Source: UBA4416 sp043718985 (GTDB taxonomy: Bacteria > Bacteroidota > Bacteroidia > B-17B0 > Aurantibacillaceae). From it: DNA of 27,136 nucleotides. Location: positions 1-27,136 of the forward strand of contig JAYSUQ010000257.1 of the NCBI GenBank assembly GCA_043718985.1, written 5' to 3'. Within the stretch, counting starts at the first letter, position 1. Every line of letters starts with the position of its first letter. The notes beneath the pieces are model-generated. The model was not told where the DNA came from and did no database searches. It worked only from the letters and a program-made list of their open reading frames with translations. A program made the translations under genes and the position numbers. This document shows positions 14,497 through 23,042 of this stretch, piece by piece.

Positions 14497-16287
14497 TTAA
14501 TCATTCAATTTTAAAACTGCCATAAATGCACTTTGTGGTATTTCAACATTACCAACCGATTTCATTCGTTTTTTACCTTCTTTTTGTTTTTCGAGTAATT
14601 TACGTTTACGGCTAATATCGCCACCATAACATTTTGCGGTAACATCTTTACGCATGGCACTAATAGTTTCGCGACTAATTATTTTAGCACCAATAGCTGC
14701 TTGTATTGGTATTTCAAATTGTTGTTTGGGTATTAATTCTTTTAATTTTTCGCATATTTTTTTACCAAACATATAGGAGTTACTGCGGTGTATTAAACAC
14801 GATAACGCATCAACTGGCTCTGATTTTAATAAAATATCAAGTTTAACTAAATCGGCTTCGCGCATTCCTATTGGGTGGTAGTCAAACGAGGCATATCCTT
14901 TTGATATTGATTTTAAACGATCAAAAAAATCAAAAACTACTTCGCCCAAAGGCATTTCAAAAACAAGTTCAACTCTATCGGCGGTTAAGTAATTTTGTGT
15001 TACTATGCTACCACGTTTTTCAATACACAAACTCATTACAGGGCCAATAAAATCGGCTTTAGTAATAATGTTGGCTTTTATATAGGGCTCTTCAATATAG
15101 CTAATGCTGCCAGGGTCGGGCAAATCGCTTGGGTTGTTAACAATTACAACATCGCTATTTGTTTTATAGGCTATGTAACTTACGTTTGGCACGGTTGTAA
15201 TAACCGTCATATTAAATTCTCGCTCTAATCGTTCTTGCACAATTTCCATGTGTAGCATTCCTAAAAATCCGCATCTAAAACCAAATCCTAAGGCTAACGA
15301 TGATTCGGGCTCCCAAGTTAACGAGGCATCATTTAACTGTAGCTTTTCCATGCTATAACGCAGTTCTTCGTAATCATCAGTATCTATTGGGTAAATACCT
15401 GCAAATACCATTGGTTTTACTTCTTCAAAGCCGTGTATGCCTTCAAGGCAAGGTGTGGCCACAGATGTAAGCGTATCGCCAACTTTAACTTCTTTTGCTT
15501 CTTTAATACCCGATATAATATAACCTACATCACCAGTATAAACCTTATCGCGTGGCTCTTGTTTTAAGCGGAGTACACCAATTTCATCGGCGTTATATTC
15601 CATTCCTGTATTAAAAAATTTAACTTTTTCGCCTTTTTTAATACTTCCGTTATAAATACGAAAGTAAGCTATGATACCACGAAACGAATTAAAAACAGAG
15701 TCGAAAACTAAGGCTTGTAAGGGCGCATTTTCATCGCCACTTGGTGCAGGAATTCGGTTTACAATTTCTTCTAAAATTTCGTGAACTCCCATTCCTGTTT
15801 TACCAGATGCCGACATTATTTCATCTCTATCGCAACCTAATAAATCAACAATTTGATCTTTAACCATTTCGGGTTCGGCACTTGGTAAATCTATTTTATT
15901 TAAAATAGGAATTATTTTTAAGTTGTGCTCGAGTGCTAAATATAAATTAGAGATTGTTTGAGCCTGTATGCCTTGCGCAGCATCAACAATTAATAAAGCG
16001 CCTTCGCAAGCAGCAATAGAGCGAGATACCTCATAACTAAAATCAACATGGCCTGGCGTATCAATTAAGTTTAACACATATTTTTCGCCTTTATAACTAT
16101 AATCCATTTGTATAGCATGGCTTTTTATTGTTATACCGCGTTCTTTTTCTAAATCCATATCATCCAATACTTGTGCTTGCATTTCGCGTTTAGTAATGGT
16201 ATTAGTGTATTCTAATAACCTATCGGCTAGGGTTGATTTACCGTGATCGATATGGGCAATAATACAAAAGTTACGTAATTGTTTCAT
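14497..16287 (-). CDS. lepA: Elongation factor 4 (back-translocating GTPase LepA)
   Basis: 596-aa translational GTPase that remodels ribosomes during elongation or biogenesis. The G1 motif A-H-I-D-H-G-K-S-T is at residues 11-19, G3 is D-T-P-G-H-V-D-F, and G4 is N-K-I-D-L. The LepA-specific C-terminal domain ends with the basic R-K-R-K-L-L-E-K-Q-K-E-G-K-K-R-M-K segment. The absence of an EF-G domain IV and the length both fit LepA, not EF-G or TypA. The ATG at 16287 gives a canonical N-terminus. It faces mrp tail to tail; upstream lies the terminator of the OmpA-like gene. Confidence 0.97.
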   Translation of the reverse strand: MKQLRNFCIIAHIDHGKSTLADRLLEYTNTITKREMQAQVLDDMDLEKERGITIKSHAIQMDYSYKGEKYVLNLIDTPGHVDFSYEVSRSIAACEGALLIVDAAQGIQAQTISNLYLALEHNLKIIPILNKIDLPSAEPEMVKDQIVDLLGCDRDEIMSASGKTGMGVHEILEEIVNRIPAPSGDENAPLQALVFDSVFNSFRGIIAYFRIYNGSIKKGEKVKFFNTGMEYNADEIGVLRLKQEPRDKVYTGDVGYIISGIKEAKEVKVGDTLTSVATPCLEGIHGFEEVKPMVFAGIYPIDTDDYEELRYSMEKLQLNDASLTWEPESSLALGFGFRCGFLGMLHMEIVQERLEREFNMTVITTVPNVSYIAYKTNSDVVIVNNPSDLPDPGSISYIEEPYIKANIITKADFIGPVMSLCIEKRGSIVTQNYLTADRVELVFEMPLGEVVFDFFDRLKSISKGYASFDYHPIGMREADLVKLDILLKSEPVDALSCLIHRSNSYMFGKKICEKLKELIPKQQFEIPIQAAIGAKIISRETISAMRKDVTAKCYGGDISRKRKLLEKQKEGKKRMKSVGNVEIPQSAFMAVLKLND

Positions 16288-16434
16288 TATTAAATATGGT
16301 TTTTACTGTTACTTGTATTTAGTGTTTTGTGTTTAAATTAAGCACGTGTTAGTAAATACAATTATTGATTTAGTAAGTAGGTAAAGATACATTATAGATT
16401 TTGTTTACCGAAACCTGTTTTACGTTTTAGGTAT

Positions 16435-16463
16435 AAAAAAAGCTGCACGAGGCAGCTTTTTTT
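16435..16463 (-). terminator. Terminator of the OmpA/PD40 gene
   Basis: A symmetrical hairpin: seven A plus GCTGC (16435-16446), a 5-nt loop, then GCAGC and seven T (16452-16463). On the minus strand it follows the OmpA-like stop by about 16 bp. By symmetry it could act in both directions. Confidence 0.88.
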
Positions 16464-16479
16464 ATTTATATACTTTTGT

Positions 16480-19119
16480 TTATTTTGCAATAATACGTAC
16501 GTATTGGTACGGGCTATATTTTTTAGTGTTTTGATAATCGCCAGCATAAACCGGCCCACGAACAGCACAAACTTTACGGAAATTAATTTTACTTGCATCG
16601 CCACCTTTTGCAGCAACAGCAGTTTTAATTTTTTCTTCAAGTTTATTAGCACGTGTTTCAGATAATTCTTTATTACCAGCAAAAGCGTGAGTTGGCACTT
16701 GCGATGCGCTTGAGTAAATAGCTACATCGGGGTTACACTCCTTTGTTTTTGCAACAATACCATCAATTATATTAGCCCAATTACTTTCTTCCTCTGCATC
16801 ATTTTTATCGTAAGCAAAATAAAATTTGTATTTAACTGGCGTACCACAACTATAATCTGTGCCGCCATTTTCGTTACCATTACTGTTTTCATTGTTATTA
16901 CCAGCAATATCGGCTCCGCTATCTGCTTGCGCATTTATTACAATTGTTTTATTAAATACTTTTTTAGCATTTGCATTTAATGTTGTAAATAATGTTTTAG
17001 TTGAGGTGTTTCCATTTTTTTCGCCAACTAAATCATAATTCACGTTTTTATCTAATGCAATGTTGGTAATTTTTCCTTTTGCATCAGTTATGCCTTCATA
17101 AACAAAGCCATCGTTACCAGTAACTTTTATTTTAGTGTTTGCTAAGGCTTTATGCTTTGTGTTAACAGCTAGTACGTTTAACAATAAATCAAACTCCTTT
17201 GCTGTTGCTCCGCCTTTACTATCAATGTAAAGTAATTGTGTAATTGATTTACTGCCTTTTACACCCAAGGTATTAAAGGTATTTACACCCGATTTCTTAA
17301 CACCATCTTCTGCAACTAACGAGTAATTTTTTTCGTAAGCTAAAGGCGTTCCTTCTTTTTTACCGTTTTCATCAGTAGTAAATGTAATAGGTGTGCCATC
17401 TTTTTCGGTTAATGTTACTTTTGCATTTGCAACTGGTTTTTTATCTTTAGGATTGTTTAAAACAACAGTATTTAAAACAACTGCTTTGTTTTTAATTTTA
17501 ACTTTCCCTAATAACGATACGGGCTCTAAATTTATTTCTTTTCTAATTTCTTGATAAGCTACATCTTCTGTTACATAAATGTCTTCGTTATAAAACTCTT
17601 CGCCTTTACTTTGATAACTAAAATTATAGTTTTTGTTTGGAGGTAAAATGGTTGTAAACGATCCGTTCTCTTTAGGGCGGTATGTTCCAATAACTTCTCC
17701 TGTTTCTTTATTTGTAACTACTACCATTAAATCGTCTGGTAATTTTTCTCCTTCTGCTGGTATAATCGATCCTTTAAATAAAGCCAATGGTTTTTCTTTT
17801 GCATCGGGTATAAACATGGTATAAATATCTTTTTCGCCAAAGCCACCATCGTTAGCCGACGAAAAATAACCACGTTTGCCATCGGGCGATGTTACAAAAA
17901 ACACGTCATCATCGGTAGTATTAATCGGGTATCCAATATTTAATGGCTCTGTAAACTGCCTGTTTTCGGCAATTGACGAAGTAAATACATCAAAACCACC
18001 CATCGATTTGTGCCCTTTTGATGCGAATATTAAGGTAACGCCATCAGGATGAATATAAATACCATCTTCATCGTATTGCGTATTAATAGTTGGGCCGAGG
18101 TTTTTTGCTAAACTCCATTTACCGTTTGGCAATTTAACACAGCTGTAAGCATCTCTGCCACCAAAACCACCTTTTCGGTCAGATATAAAATACAATGTAT
18201 TTCCATCGGCACTTAAACATGCGTGTGGTTCCCAAGCCTTGGTGTTAACATCCGATCCAAATGATTGAAGCGAAGTCCAATCTTTACCATCCCAAGTACT
18301 GTAATAAATGTTTCCATCACCAGCATCGTCACGATATACAATTAACGTTTGCCCATCGGGAGTTAAGTTAACCGAACCTTCGTGCCCATTTGAGTTTATA
18401 TATGGGCTAATTGGTTTTGGCGACGACCATTTTCCATTTTCGTCTTTATAAGAAATAACAACATCTTCAAAATACTGTCCATCAGGAGTTCTTTCTCCGC
18501 CCGATGAGGTGTTACGGCGGCTTGTGTAAATTAATGTGCGCTCATCGGCACTTAAAACTGGACTAAAATCAGGATATTGGCTATTGATACTATCTCCTAA
18601 GTTTTCTATTTTTACATTAATTGGGGCTGCTACTAACTCTTTTGCAAACGCAGTTTGAGCCTTGTAGTATGCAACGTCTTCTTTTGTTTTTTTATCTTTT
18701 GCGTATGTGTTTTCAAATAAATTGTACTGTGCGTTTGCTTCATCAAATTTATAATTGATGTGTAATGCGCGCGCATAGTAAAAATGTGCCATTGGCGGCG
18801 CCGATTTTTCACTCGGATCGTCTTGACGGTAGTTTTTAGCAACATTCTTTATTGCTTGTTCTAAAAAGCGCTCGGCCAAACCTTTTTTAGTTGACGAGTT
18901 AAGGTAGCAATACCCAACATTAAAATTAACATTTGCCGTCGAGGAATCGAGCTTGTGAGCTTGCAAAAAGTTTTTTAACGCTAAATCAAAATTATCTTCT
19001 AATAATAAAAAAGTTCCTTCTTTAAAATAATCGTTATACGAACCTGTTGGTAATTGTGCTTTTAAAAGGGTTATGCTAAATAATAGCGATATAAAAAATA
19101 AGTGTTTTGTTGTCTTCAT
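16480..19119 (-). CDS. OmpA-family protein with TPR, PD40 propeller and carboxypeptidase-regulatory-like domains (PorE-like)
   Basis: 879 aa from ATG 19119. An upstream in-frame start at 19218 would add 33 residues across the promoter and ahead of the signal peptide, so I reject it. Order of parts: signal peptide ending L-K-A-Q (about residue 22); TPR-like helices (25-160); PD40/WD40-type propeller blades with recurring S-A-D-x-x-T-L-I/Y and P-D-G motifs (about 180-450); Ig-like carboxypeptidase-regulatory/CnaB-type modules (about 460-760); an OmpA-like C-terminal domain with N-x-x-L-S-x-x-R-A. This order matches PorE of the type IX secretion machinery, which binds peptidoglycan at the outer membrane. 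PorE is a lipoprotein and this protein is not, so it may be a paralogue. It has its own promoter and terminator, so it is probably monocistronic. Confidence 0.88.
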   Translation of the reverse strand: MKTTKHLFFISLLFSITLLKAQLPTGSYNDYFKEGTFLLLEDNFDLALKNFLQAHKLDSSTANVNFNVGYCYLNSSTKKGLAERFLEQAIKNVAKNYRQDDPSEKSAPPMAHFYYARALHINYKFDEANAQYNLFENTYAKDKKTKEDVAYYKAQTAFAKELVAAPINVKIENLGDSINSQYPDFSPVLSADERTLIYTSRRNTSSGGERTPDGQYFEDVVISYKDENGKWSSPKPISPYINSNGHEGSVNLTPDGQTLIVYRDDAGDGNIYYSTWDGKDWTSLQSFGSDVNTKAWEPHACLSADGNTLYFISDRKGGFGGRDAYSCVKLPNGKWSLAKNLGPTINTQYDEDGIYIHPDGVTLIFASKGHKSMGGFDVFTSSIAENRQFTEPLNIGYPINTTDDDVFFVTSPDGKRGYFSSANDGGFGEKDIYTMFIPDAKEKPLALFKGSIIPAEGEKLPDDLMVVVTNKETGEVIGTYRPKENGSFTTILPPNKNYNFSYQSKGEEFYNEDIYVTEDVAYQEIRKEINLEPVSLLGKVKIKNKAVVLNTVVLNNPKDKKPVANAKVTLTEKDGTPITFTTDENGKKEGTPLAYEKNYSLVAEDGVKKSGVNTFNTLGVKGSKSITQLLYIDSKGGATAKEFDLLLNVLAVNTKHKALANTKIKVTGNDGFVYEGITDAKGKITNIALDKNVNYDLVGEKNGNTSTKTLFTTLNANAKKVFNKTIVINAQADSGADIAGNNNENSNGNENGGTDYSCGTPVKYKFYFAYDKNDAEEESNWANIIDGIVAKTKECNPDVAIYSSASQVPTHAFAGNKELSETRANKLEEKIKTAVAAKGGDASKINFRKVCAVRGPVYAGDYQNTKKYSPYQYVRIIAK

Positions 19120-19138
19120 AATTTTTTTAATAAGTGAA

Positions 19139-19170
19139 CGAAAGTACAAAAATTTAGATAAAAACCACAA
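19139..19170 (-). promoter_or_regulatory. Promoter of the OmpA/PD40 gene
   Basis: On the minus strand, TTG (19170-19168), a 21-bp spacer and TACTTTCG (19146-19139), a close variant of TAnnTTTG. It lies between the upstream gene's terminator and the ATG at 19119 and supports that start choice. Confidence 0.65.
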
Positions 19171-19180
19171 TTTATACGAT

Positions 19181-19206
19181 AAAAAAATCCCGCCTAAGCG
19201 GGATTT
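19181..19206 (-). terminator. Terminator of the E2 acyltransferase gene
   Basis: A 9-bp GC-rich stem (AAATCCCGC at 19185-19193 with GCGGGATTT at 19198-19206), a 4-nt loop and seven consecutive T on the minus strand. It lies 26 bp past the E2 stop. Confidence 0.93.
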
Positions 19207-19231
19207 AACAATTAACAAAATTTAAATTTAG

Positions 19232-20557
19232 TTACGATATGCGATTAACATCCCATTGCTCCATATAATCGGCAACTTTACGTAAAAATGTGCCGCCTAA
19301 CGAGCCATCAACAACCCTGTGATCATAAGATAACGATAAAAACATAAAATGACGTATGGCAATAACATCACCCTGCGGGGTTTCTATAACTGCTGGTTTC
19401 TTTTTAATAGTACCAACTGCTAAAATAGCAACTTGTGGTTGTAATATAATTGGAGTGCCCATTACATTACCAAAGCCACCAACGTTTGTTAACGTAAATG
19501 TACCGCCTTGTATTTCATCTGGTGCTAATTTGTTGCCACGGGCTCTGTTTGCCAAATCATTCACATCTTTAGTTAAGCCTACTAAGTTTTTTTGATCGGC
19601 ATTTTTAATTACGGGTACTATTAAATTTCCGCTTGGTAAAGCGGCAGCCATACCAACATTTATGTTTTTTCGTTTAATAATTTTTGTTCCGCTTTGATCT
19701 ACCGATACATTTATCATCGGAAAATCTTTAATGGCTTTTGCCACACACTCAATAAACATTGGTGTGTAAGTAATTTTTTCGCCTTCGCGTTTTTCAAAAT
19801 CTTTTTTAGCTTTATCTCTCCACATTACCATATTGGTAACATCGGCTTCAACAAACGATGTAACGTGTGGCGATACGTGTTTACTCATTACCATGTTATC
19901 GGCAATCATTTTACGCATACGATCCATTTCCACTATTTCATCGCCAGCACCTACAGATACTGCAGGGCGCTGTATTAAAATAGTATTATCAGGAACGCCA
20001 ACAGTTGATTTTGTAGCATTAGCAACTGGAGTTGATTTTTCTGCAACGGGTGCAGTAGTAGTTTGTTTATTACGATTAGGTAAATAGGCTAAAATATCGG
20101 CTTTTGTAACTCGTCCTTCTTGGCCAGTACCCACAATTGCATCTAATTCAGATAAAGAAATACCCTCTTCTTTAGCAATACTTTTTACTAATGGAGAGTA
20201 GAATTTATCAGACCCCGAAAAATCTACATTTTCGGCAGTTGCAACTGGAGTGGTAGTTGCTGTTGTTGTTTGAGCTGGGGCAACTGCTTTTGGAGTTTCG
20301 GCAACAGGGGCAGTAGCATCTGAAGATATAATAGCGATTACGGCACCTACTTGCACTACATCGTTTTCGTTAAATAATTTTTTAATTAACGTACCTTCAA
20401 ATGGCGATGGTATTTCAGAATCAACTTTATCGGTTGCTATTTCTAAAACTGTTTCATCAATTTTAATTGAATCGCCTTCGTTTTTAGTCCATTTAATAAT
20501 TGTTGCTTCGGCAACGCTTTCGCCCATTTTAGGCATTGTTAATTCGAACTGAGCCAT
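19232..20557 (-). CDS. Dihydrolipoamide acyltransferase (E2) of a 2-oxoacid dehydrogenase complex
   Basis: 441 aa, cytoplasmic core enzyme that passes an acyl group from lipoate to CoA. Domains in order: a lipoyl domain with the lipoylated Lys44 in A-T-D-K-V-D-S-E; an Ala/Pro/Thr-rich linker (about 80-115); a peripheral-subunit-binding domain (S-P-L-V-K-S-I-A to V-T-K-A-D-I-L, about 120-158); a second linker; and the catalytic domain ending with D-H-R-V-V-D-G (His413, Asp417). Only one lipoyl domain is present. Substrate class (branched-chain 2-oxoacid, pyruvate or 2-oxoglutarate) cannot be fixed from sequence; branched-chain is my first guess. E1 and E3 genes are not adjacent. It is monocistronic with a clear promoter and terminator. 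Confidence 0.93.
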   Translation of the reverse strand: MAQFELTMPKMGESVAEATIIKWTKNEGDSIKIDETVLEIATDKVDSEIPSPFEGTLIKKLFNENDVVQVGAVIAIISSDATAPVAETPKAVAPAQTTTATTTPVATAENVDFSGSDKFYSPLVKSIAKEEGISLSELDAIVGTGQEGRVTKADILAYLPNRNKQTTTAPVAEKSTPVANATKSTVGVPDNTILIQRPAVSVGAGDEIVEMDRMRKMIADNMVMSKHVSPHVTSFVEADVTNMVMWRDKAKKDFEKREGEKITYTPMFIECVAKAIKDFPMINVSVDQSGTKIIKRKNINVGMAAALPSGNLIVPVIKNADQKNLVGLTKDVNDLANRARGNKLAPDEIQGGTFTLTNVGGFGNVMGTPIILQPQVAILAVGTIKKKPAVIETPQGDVIAIRHFMFLSLSYDHRVVDGSLGGTFLRKVADYMEQWDVNRIS

Positions 20558-20580
20558 TGTAGTATAAATTATGTAGAACG

Positions 20581-20610
20581 CAAAAATAAACTAATATAGC
20601 TACTACACAA
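20581..20610 (-). promoter_or_regulatory. Promoter of the E2 acyltransferase gene
   Basis: On the minus strand, TTG (20610-20608), a 19-bp spacer and TATTTTTG (20588-20581): an exact Bacteroidota-type match. The predicted leader is about 17-20 nt before the ATG at 20557. Confidence 0.75.
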
Positions 20611-20676
20611 ATTTTAATTTTTGCGAAGGTATTTGTGCCTCGTAAATTTTAAAAAACTAAGTAATAGTTTAGCAAA

Positions 20677-20898
20677 CTAACTTGCCACAACCTCAATAAA
20701 ACCAATAGTATTTGACTTTTTAATAGATAACGATTTCGAAAAATTTAAAATGTTATTAATAATACTTTGGTTGGGTTCGCAATCATCAACAGGTGTTGCA
20801 ACATGTTGCTTGTTTTTTAGCGTTTTAATTTTAGAAGTAACAAGAGTAGAAATTTGAATCATAGGCAATTTTAGGGGTTTATAATAAGTTAAACGCAT
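20677..20898 (-). CDS. Small protein of unknown function, probably real
   Basis: 73 aa from ATG 20898. An internal Met at residue 13 would give a 61-aa form. It has no signal peptide or transmembrane helix. The C-terminal part contains V-A-T-P-V-D-D-C-E-P-N-Q-S-I-I-N-N-I-L followed by F-S-K-S-L-S-I-K-K-S. This resembles short (about 50-65 aa) uncharacterised proteins I recall in Bacteroidota that keep a single Cys-Glu/Ala-Pro and an N-I-L-N-F-S-K core. It fills what would otherwise be a 420-bp empty stretch between the E2 gene and bshB1, and has no overlapping better ORF. No promoter was recognised. Function unknown. Confidence 0.55.
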   Translation of the reverse strand: MRLTYYKPLKLPMIQISTLVTSKIKTLKNKQHVATPVDDCEPNQSIINNILNFSKSLSIKKSNTIGFIEVVAS

Positions 20899-20929
20899 TT
20901 AATTATGGTTTATTGTGTGGGCGTAAAAA

Positions 20930-20937
20930 TATTTTTG
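20930..20937 (+). promoter_or_regulatory. -7 element upstream of bshB1
   Basis: TATTTTTG matches TAnnTTTG. The -33 region has only TGG at the right spacing (21 bp). The predicted leader is about 35 nt to ATG 20978. Confidence 0.4.
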
Positions 20938-20977
20938 TTTTGGAATAAGTAATCAAAAATTGATGTATCTATGTAAT

Positions 20978-21694
20978 ATGAAATTAAACATTTTAGCAAT
21001 AGGGGTGCACCCCGATGATGTTGAACTATCGTGCGCTGGTACCATTTTAAAGCACATTGCCCTAGGTAAAACCGTTGGTGTTTTAGATTTAACTCGTGGC
21101 GAATTAGGAACTCGTGGCAGCGCCGATTTGCGAACTATTGAGGCTACAAACGCAGCAACAATTTTAAATTTAAGTGTTAGAGAGCAACTAAACATGGCCG
21201 ATGGTTTTTTCGAAAACAACGAAACGCATCAAAAACAAATTATTGAAATTATTAGAAAATACCAACCCGAAATTGTGCTGTGTAATGCCACTAGTGATAG
21301 GCACCCCGACCACGCACGTGCTAACAAATTAACGCAAGACGCTTGTTTTTATAGTGGTCTATTAAAAATTGAAACACAATGTAACGGCGAAATTCAAAAG
21401 CCATGGAGGCCAAAAGCAATTTATAATTACATACAAGATAATTTTTTGCAACCCGATTTTGTGATTGATGTTACTGAGTTTATGCCTAAAAAGCTAGAAT
21501 CGATTATGGCTTACTCGTCGCAGTTTTATGACCCTAATAGCAAAGAACCGCAAACGCCTATATCTAACAAAAATTTTATGGAATTTGTAAATGCAAAAGC
21601 TCGGGTTTTTGGTCGCGCCATTAATTGTGAGTTTGCCGAAGGCTTTACAGTTAATAAATACTTAGGGGTAAGTAATTTATTTGATTTGAGTTAA
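20978..21694 (+). CDS. bshB1: Bacillithiol biosynthesis deacetylase BshB1
   Basis: 238 aa from ATG 20978; an in-frame TTG at 20960 only adds six unconserved residues. PIG-L/LmbE-fold zinc deacetylase that removes the acetyl group from GlcNAc-malate in bacillithiol synthesis. Metal and catalytic residues are visible: H-P-D-D-V-E at 11-16 and H-P-D-H at 109-112. The L-D-L-T-R-G-E-L-G-T-R-G segment (36-47) is the signature that separates BshB1 from other LmbE proteins. Length is as expected. It suggests this organism uses bacillithiol as a low-molecular-weight thiol; bshA and bshC are not in the window. It converges on the response-regulator gene. Confidence 0.94.
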   Translation: MKLNILAIGVHPDDVELSCAGTILKHIALGKTVGVLDLTRGELGTRGSADLRTIEATNAATILNLSVREQLNMADGFFENNETHQKQIIEIIRKYQPEIVLCNATSDRHPDHARANKLTQDACFYSGLLKIETQCNGEIQKPWRPKAIYNYIQDNFLQPDFVIDVTEFMPKKLESIMAYSSQFYDPNSKEPQTPISNKNFMEFVNAKARVFGRAINCEFAEGFTVNKYLGVSNLFDLS

Positions 21695-21741
21695 TGTTAT
21701 TAGACTCAAAAGTGGGTTTTAAAAATGACAACTATTTTTAC

Positions 21742-22434
21742 TTAAAATTCAAATTTATAACCAATGCCTTTTATGGTTTTTATGTAATCGTCGCCTAGTT
21801 TTTCGCGTAGTTTTCTAATATGCACATCAATGGTTCTGTCGCCAACAACAACATCATCGCCCCACACTTTTTCTAAAATATACTCACGCGTAAAAACCTT
21901 GCCTGGCTTGCTGGCCAAAAGTGTTAGCAGTTTAAATTCTTTTTTAGGAAACACAATTTCAACCCCATCTTTATAAACCAAATATTTTTCTTGATCTATT
22001 TTTAAATTGCCCAAATCAACATTGGGTTGGTTTTCTTTATTTGGATTATTGCGTCGTAATAGCGCCTTAACTCGGCTTAAAAACACGCGTGGTTTAATTG
22101 GCTTGGTAATGTAATCATCGGCACCAACTTCAAAGCCTGCAATTTGAGAATAATCTTCGTTACGGGCACTTAAAAAGGCAATTATAACTTCCTTTAAATC
22201 GGCTGTTTCGCGCATTACTTTGCAGGTTTCTATGCCGTCCATTTCGGGCATCATCACATCTAACACAATTAAATGTGGCAATTCTTTTTTTGCAATAGCA
22301 ATAGCGTCTTTTCCGTTTAAAGCGGTGTTAACTTGGTAACCTTCTTTTTTTAAATTATACGATAAAAAATCTAAAATATCTTGCTCATCATCAACCAATA
22401 ATATTTTATGGTTATTGTTTTCTTTTTCTGTCAT
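21742..22434 (-). CDS. OmpR/PhoB-family response regulator
   Basis: 230 aa. The receiver domain (about 10-125) has the acidic pair Asp15/Asp16, phospho-acceptor Asp59 in L-D-V-M-M-P, Ser89 and Lys111 of K-P-I. The C-terminal winged-helix DNA-binding domain (about 137-228) ends with D-V-H-I-R-K-L-R-E-K-L-G and I-K-G-I-G-Y-K-F. It is a cytoplasmic, phosphorylation-controlled transcription factor, PhoB-like in layout, though phosphate control is not shown. No histidine kinase gene lies next to it on either side, so within this window it is an orphan. The ATG at 22434 sits right after a TAnnTTTG element, suggesting an almost leaderless mRNA. Confidence 0.93.
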   Translation of the reverse strand: MTEKENNNHKILLVDDEQDILDFLSYNLKKEGYQVNTALNGKDAIAIAKKELPHLIVLDVMMPEMDGIETCKVMRETADLKEVIIAFLSARNEDYSQIAGFEVGADDYITKPIKPRVFLSRVKALLRRNNPNKENQPNVDLGNLKIDQEKYLVYKDGVEIVFPKKEFKLLTLLASKPGKVFTREYILEKVWGDDVVVGDRTIDVHIRKLREKLGDDYIKTIKGIGYKFEF

Positions 22435-22442
22435 ATTTAAAA

Positions 22443-22450
22443 CAAATGTA
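22443..22450 (-). promoter_or_regulatory. -7 element of the response-regulator promoter
   Basis: TACATTTG on the minus strand, ending 8 bp before the ATG. No clear TTG sits 19-21 bp upstream. Instead the -33 region (22473-22486) has TTAAC-TTAAC-ATTAA short direct repeats, possibly an activator site. Expected leader: 0-4 nt. Confidence 0.45.
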
Positions 22451-22642
22451 AGTTATAATTATGGGCTGTATGTTAACTTAACATTAAGGTTTGTGTGCAT
22501 AACTAAACTACTAAACTAAACACCAACGGTAAGTTGTTAATAAAAACAAAGCCCTTTTGAGTTAAACTAGTGTTTGGGTTAGTTAAAAATAGCACGGGGT
22601 TTAATAAAAGGTATATTTTTACAATGTTAAATTATACAAATT

Positions 22643-23017
22643 ATGAAAATTACTTTATTTACACTATTGTTTTTTATTGGATTACACTCTGGCCAAATTT
22701 TAGCACAAACTAAAACTATACCAAATAGTTACGAAATTGTGCAAAATACATTATTATCGCAGGAAGATTTTTATAAAAATGCTATAAACAAATCGAATTT
22801 AGAAAATTACCGTTTAAAGAATGATCGGGTTCACTTAATGTTTGAAAATGGGTTTGTTCTGGAGTTGTTTTCAGCAAAAGAAATTCACATTATAAATAAA
22901 ACAATAGTTGTTGATTCATATGTATCAGAGTTTCCTGCTATATATAAGTTGCCCACTTTTAGAATTCTAGCATCTGGAGCATTAGTTGCTTCGTATTTAA
23001 AATCTGGTAAACACTAA
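22643..23017 (+). CDS. Small secreted protein of unknown function upstream of the giant adhesin
   Basis: 124 aa with a signal peptide ending I-L-A-Q (about residue 22). The mature ~100 residues are mixed charged and hydrophobic without Cys or a recognised motif. A repeated M-F-E-N-G-F-V-L-E-L / A-K-E-I-H-I-I-N-K pattern suggests beta strands. Its stop is 25 bp before the adhesin ATG with no promoter or terminator between, so the two are probably cotranscribed and may be partners. The preceding 208 bp (22435-22642) contain only a loose promoter-like TATATTTT at 22612 and a tandem ACTAAACT pair at 22502-22517. Confidence 0.72.
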   Translation: MKITLFTLLFFIGLHSGQILAQTKTIPNSYEIVQNTLLSQEDFYKNAINKSNLENYRLKNDRVHLMFENGFVLELFSAKEIHIINKTIVVDSYVSEFPAIYKLPTFRILASGALVASYLKSGKH

Positions 23018-23042
23018 TAATTAAAATTTAATACAAAGCATT

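Noticed and set aside
19120..19218. N-terminal extension of the OmpA/PD40 protein from an upstream in-frame start
   Set aside because: It would cross the -33/-7 promoter and the upstream terminator stem, and place 33 extra residues before a standard signal peptide.
21720..21740. TAAAAAT / ATTTTTA inverted repeat between bshB1 and the response regulator
   Set aside because: Only AT pairs, 7 bp, with no T-tract beyond the arm; expected often by chance in such AT-rich DNA.
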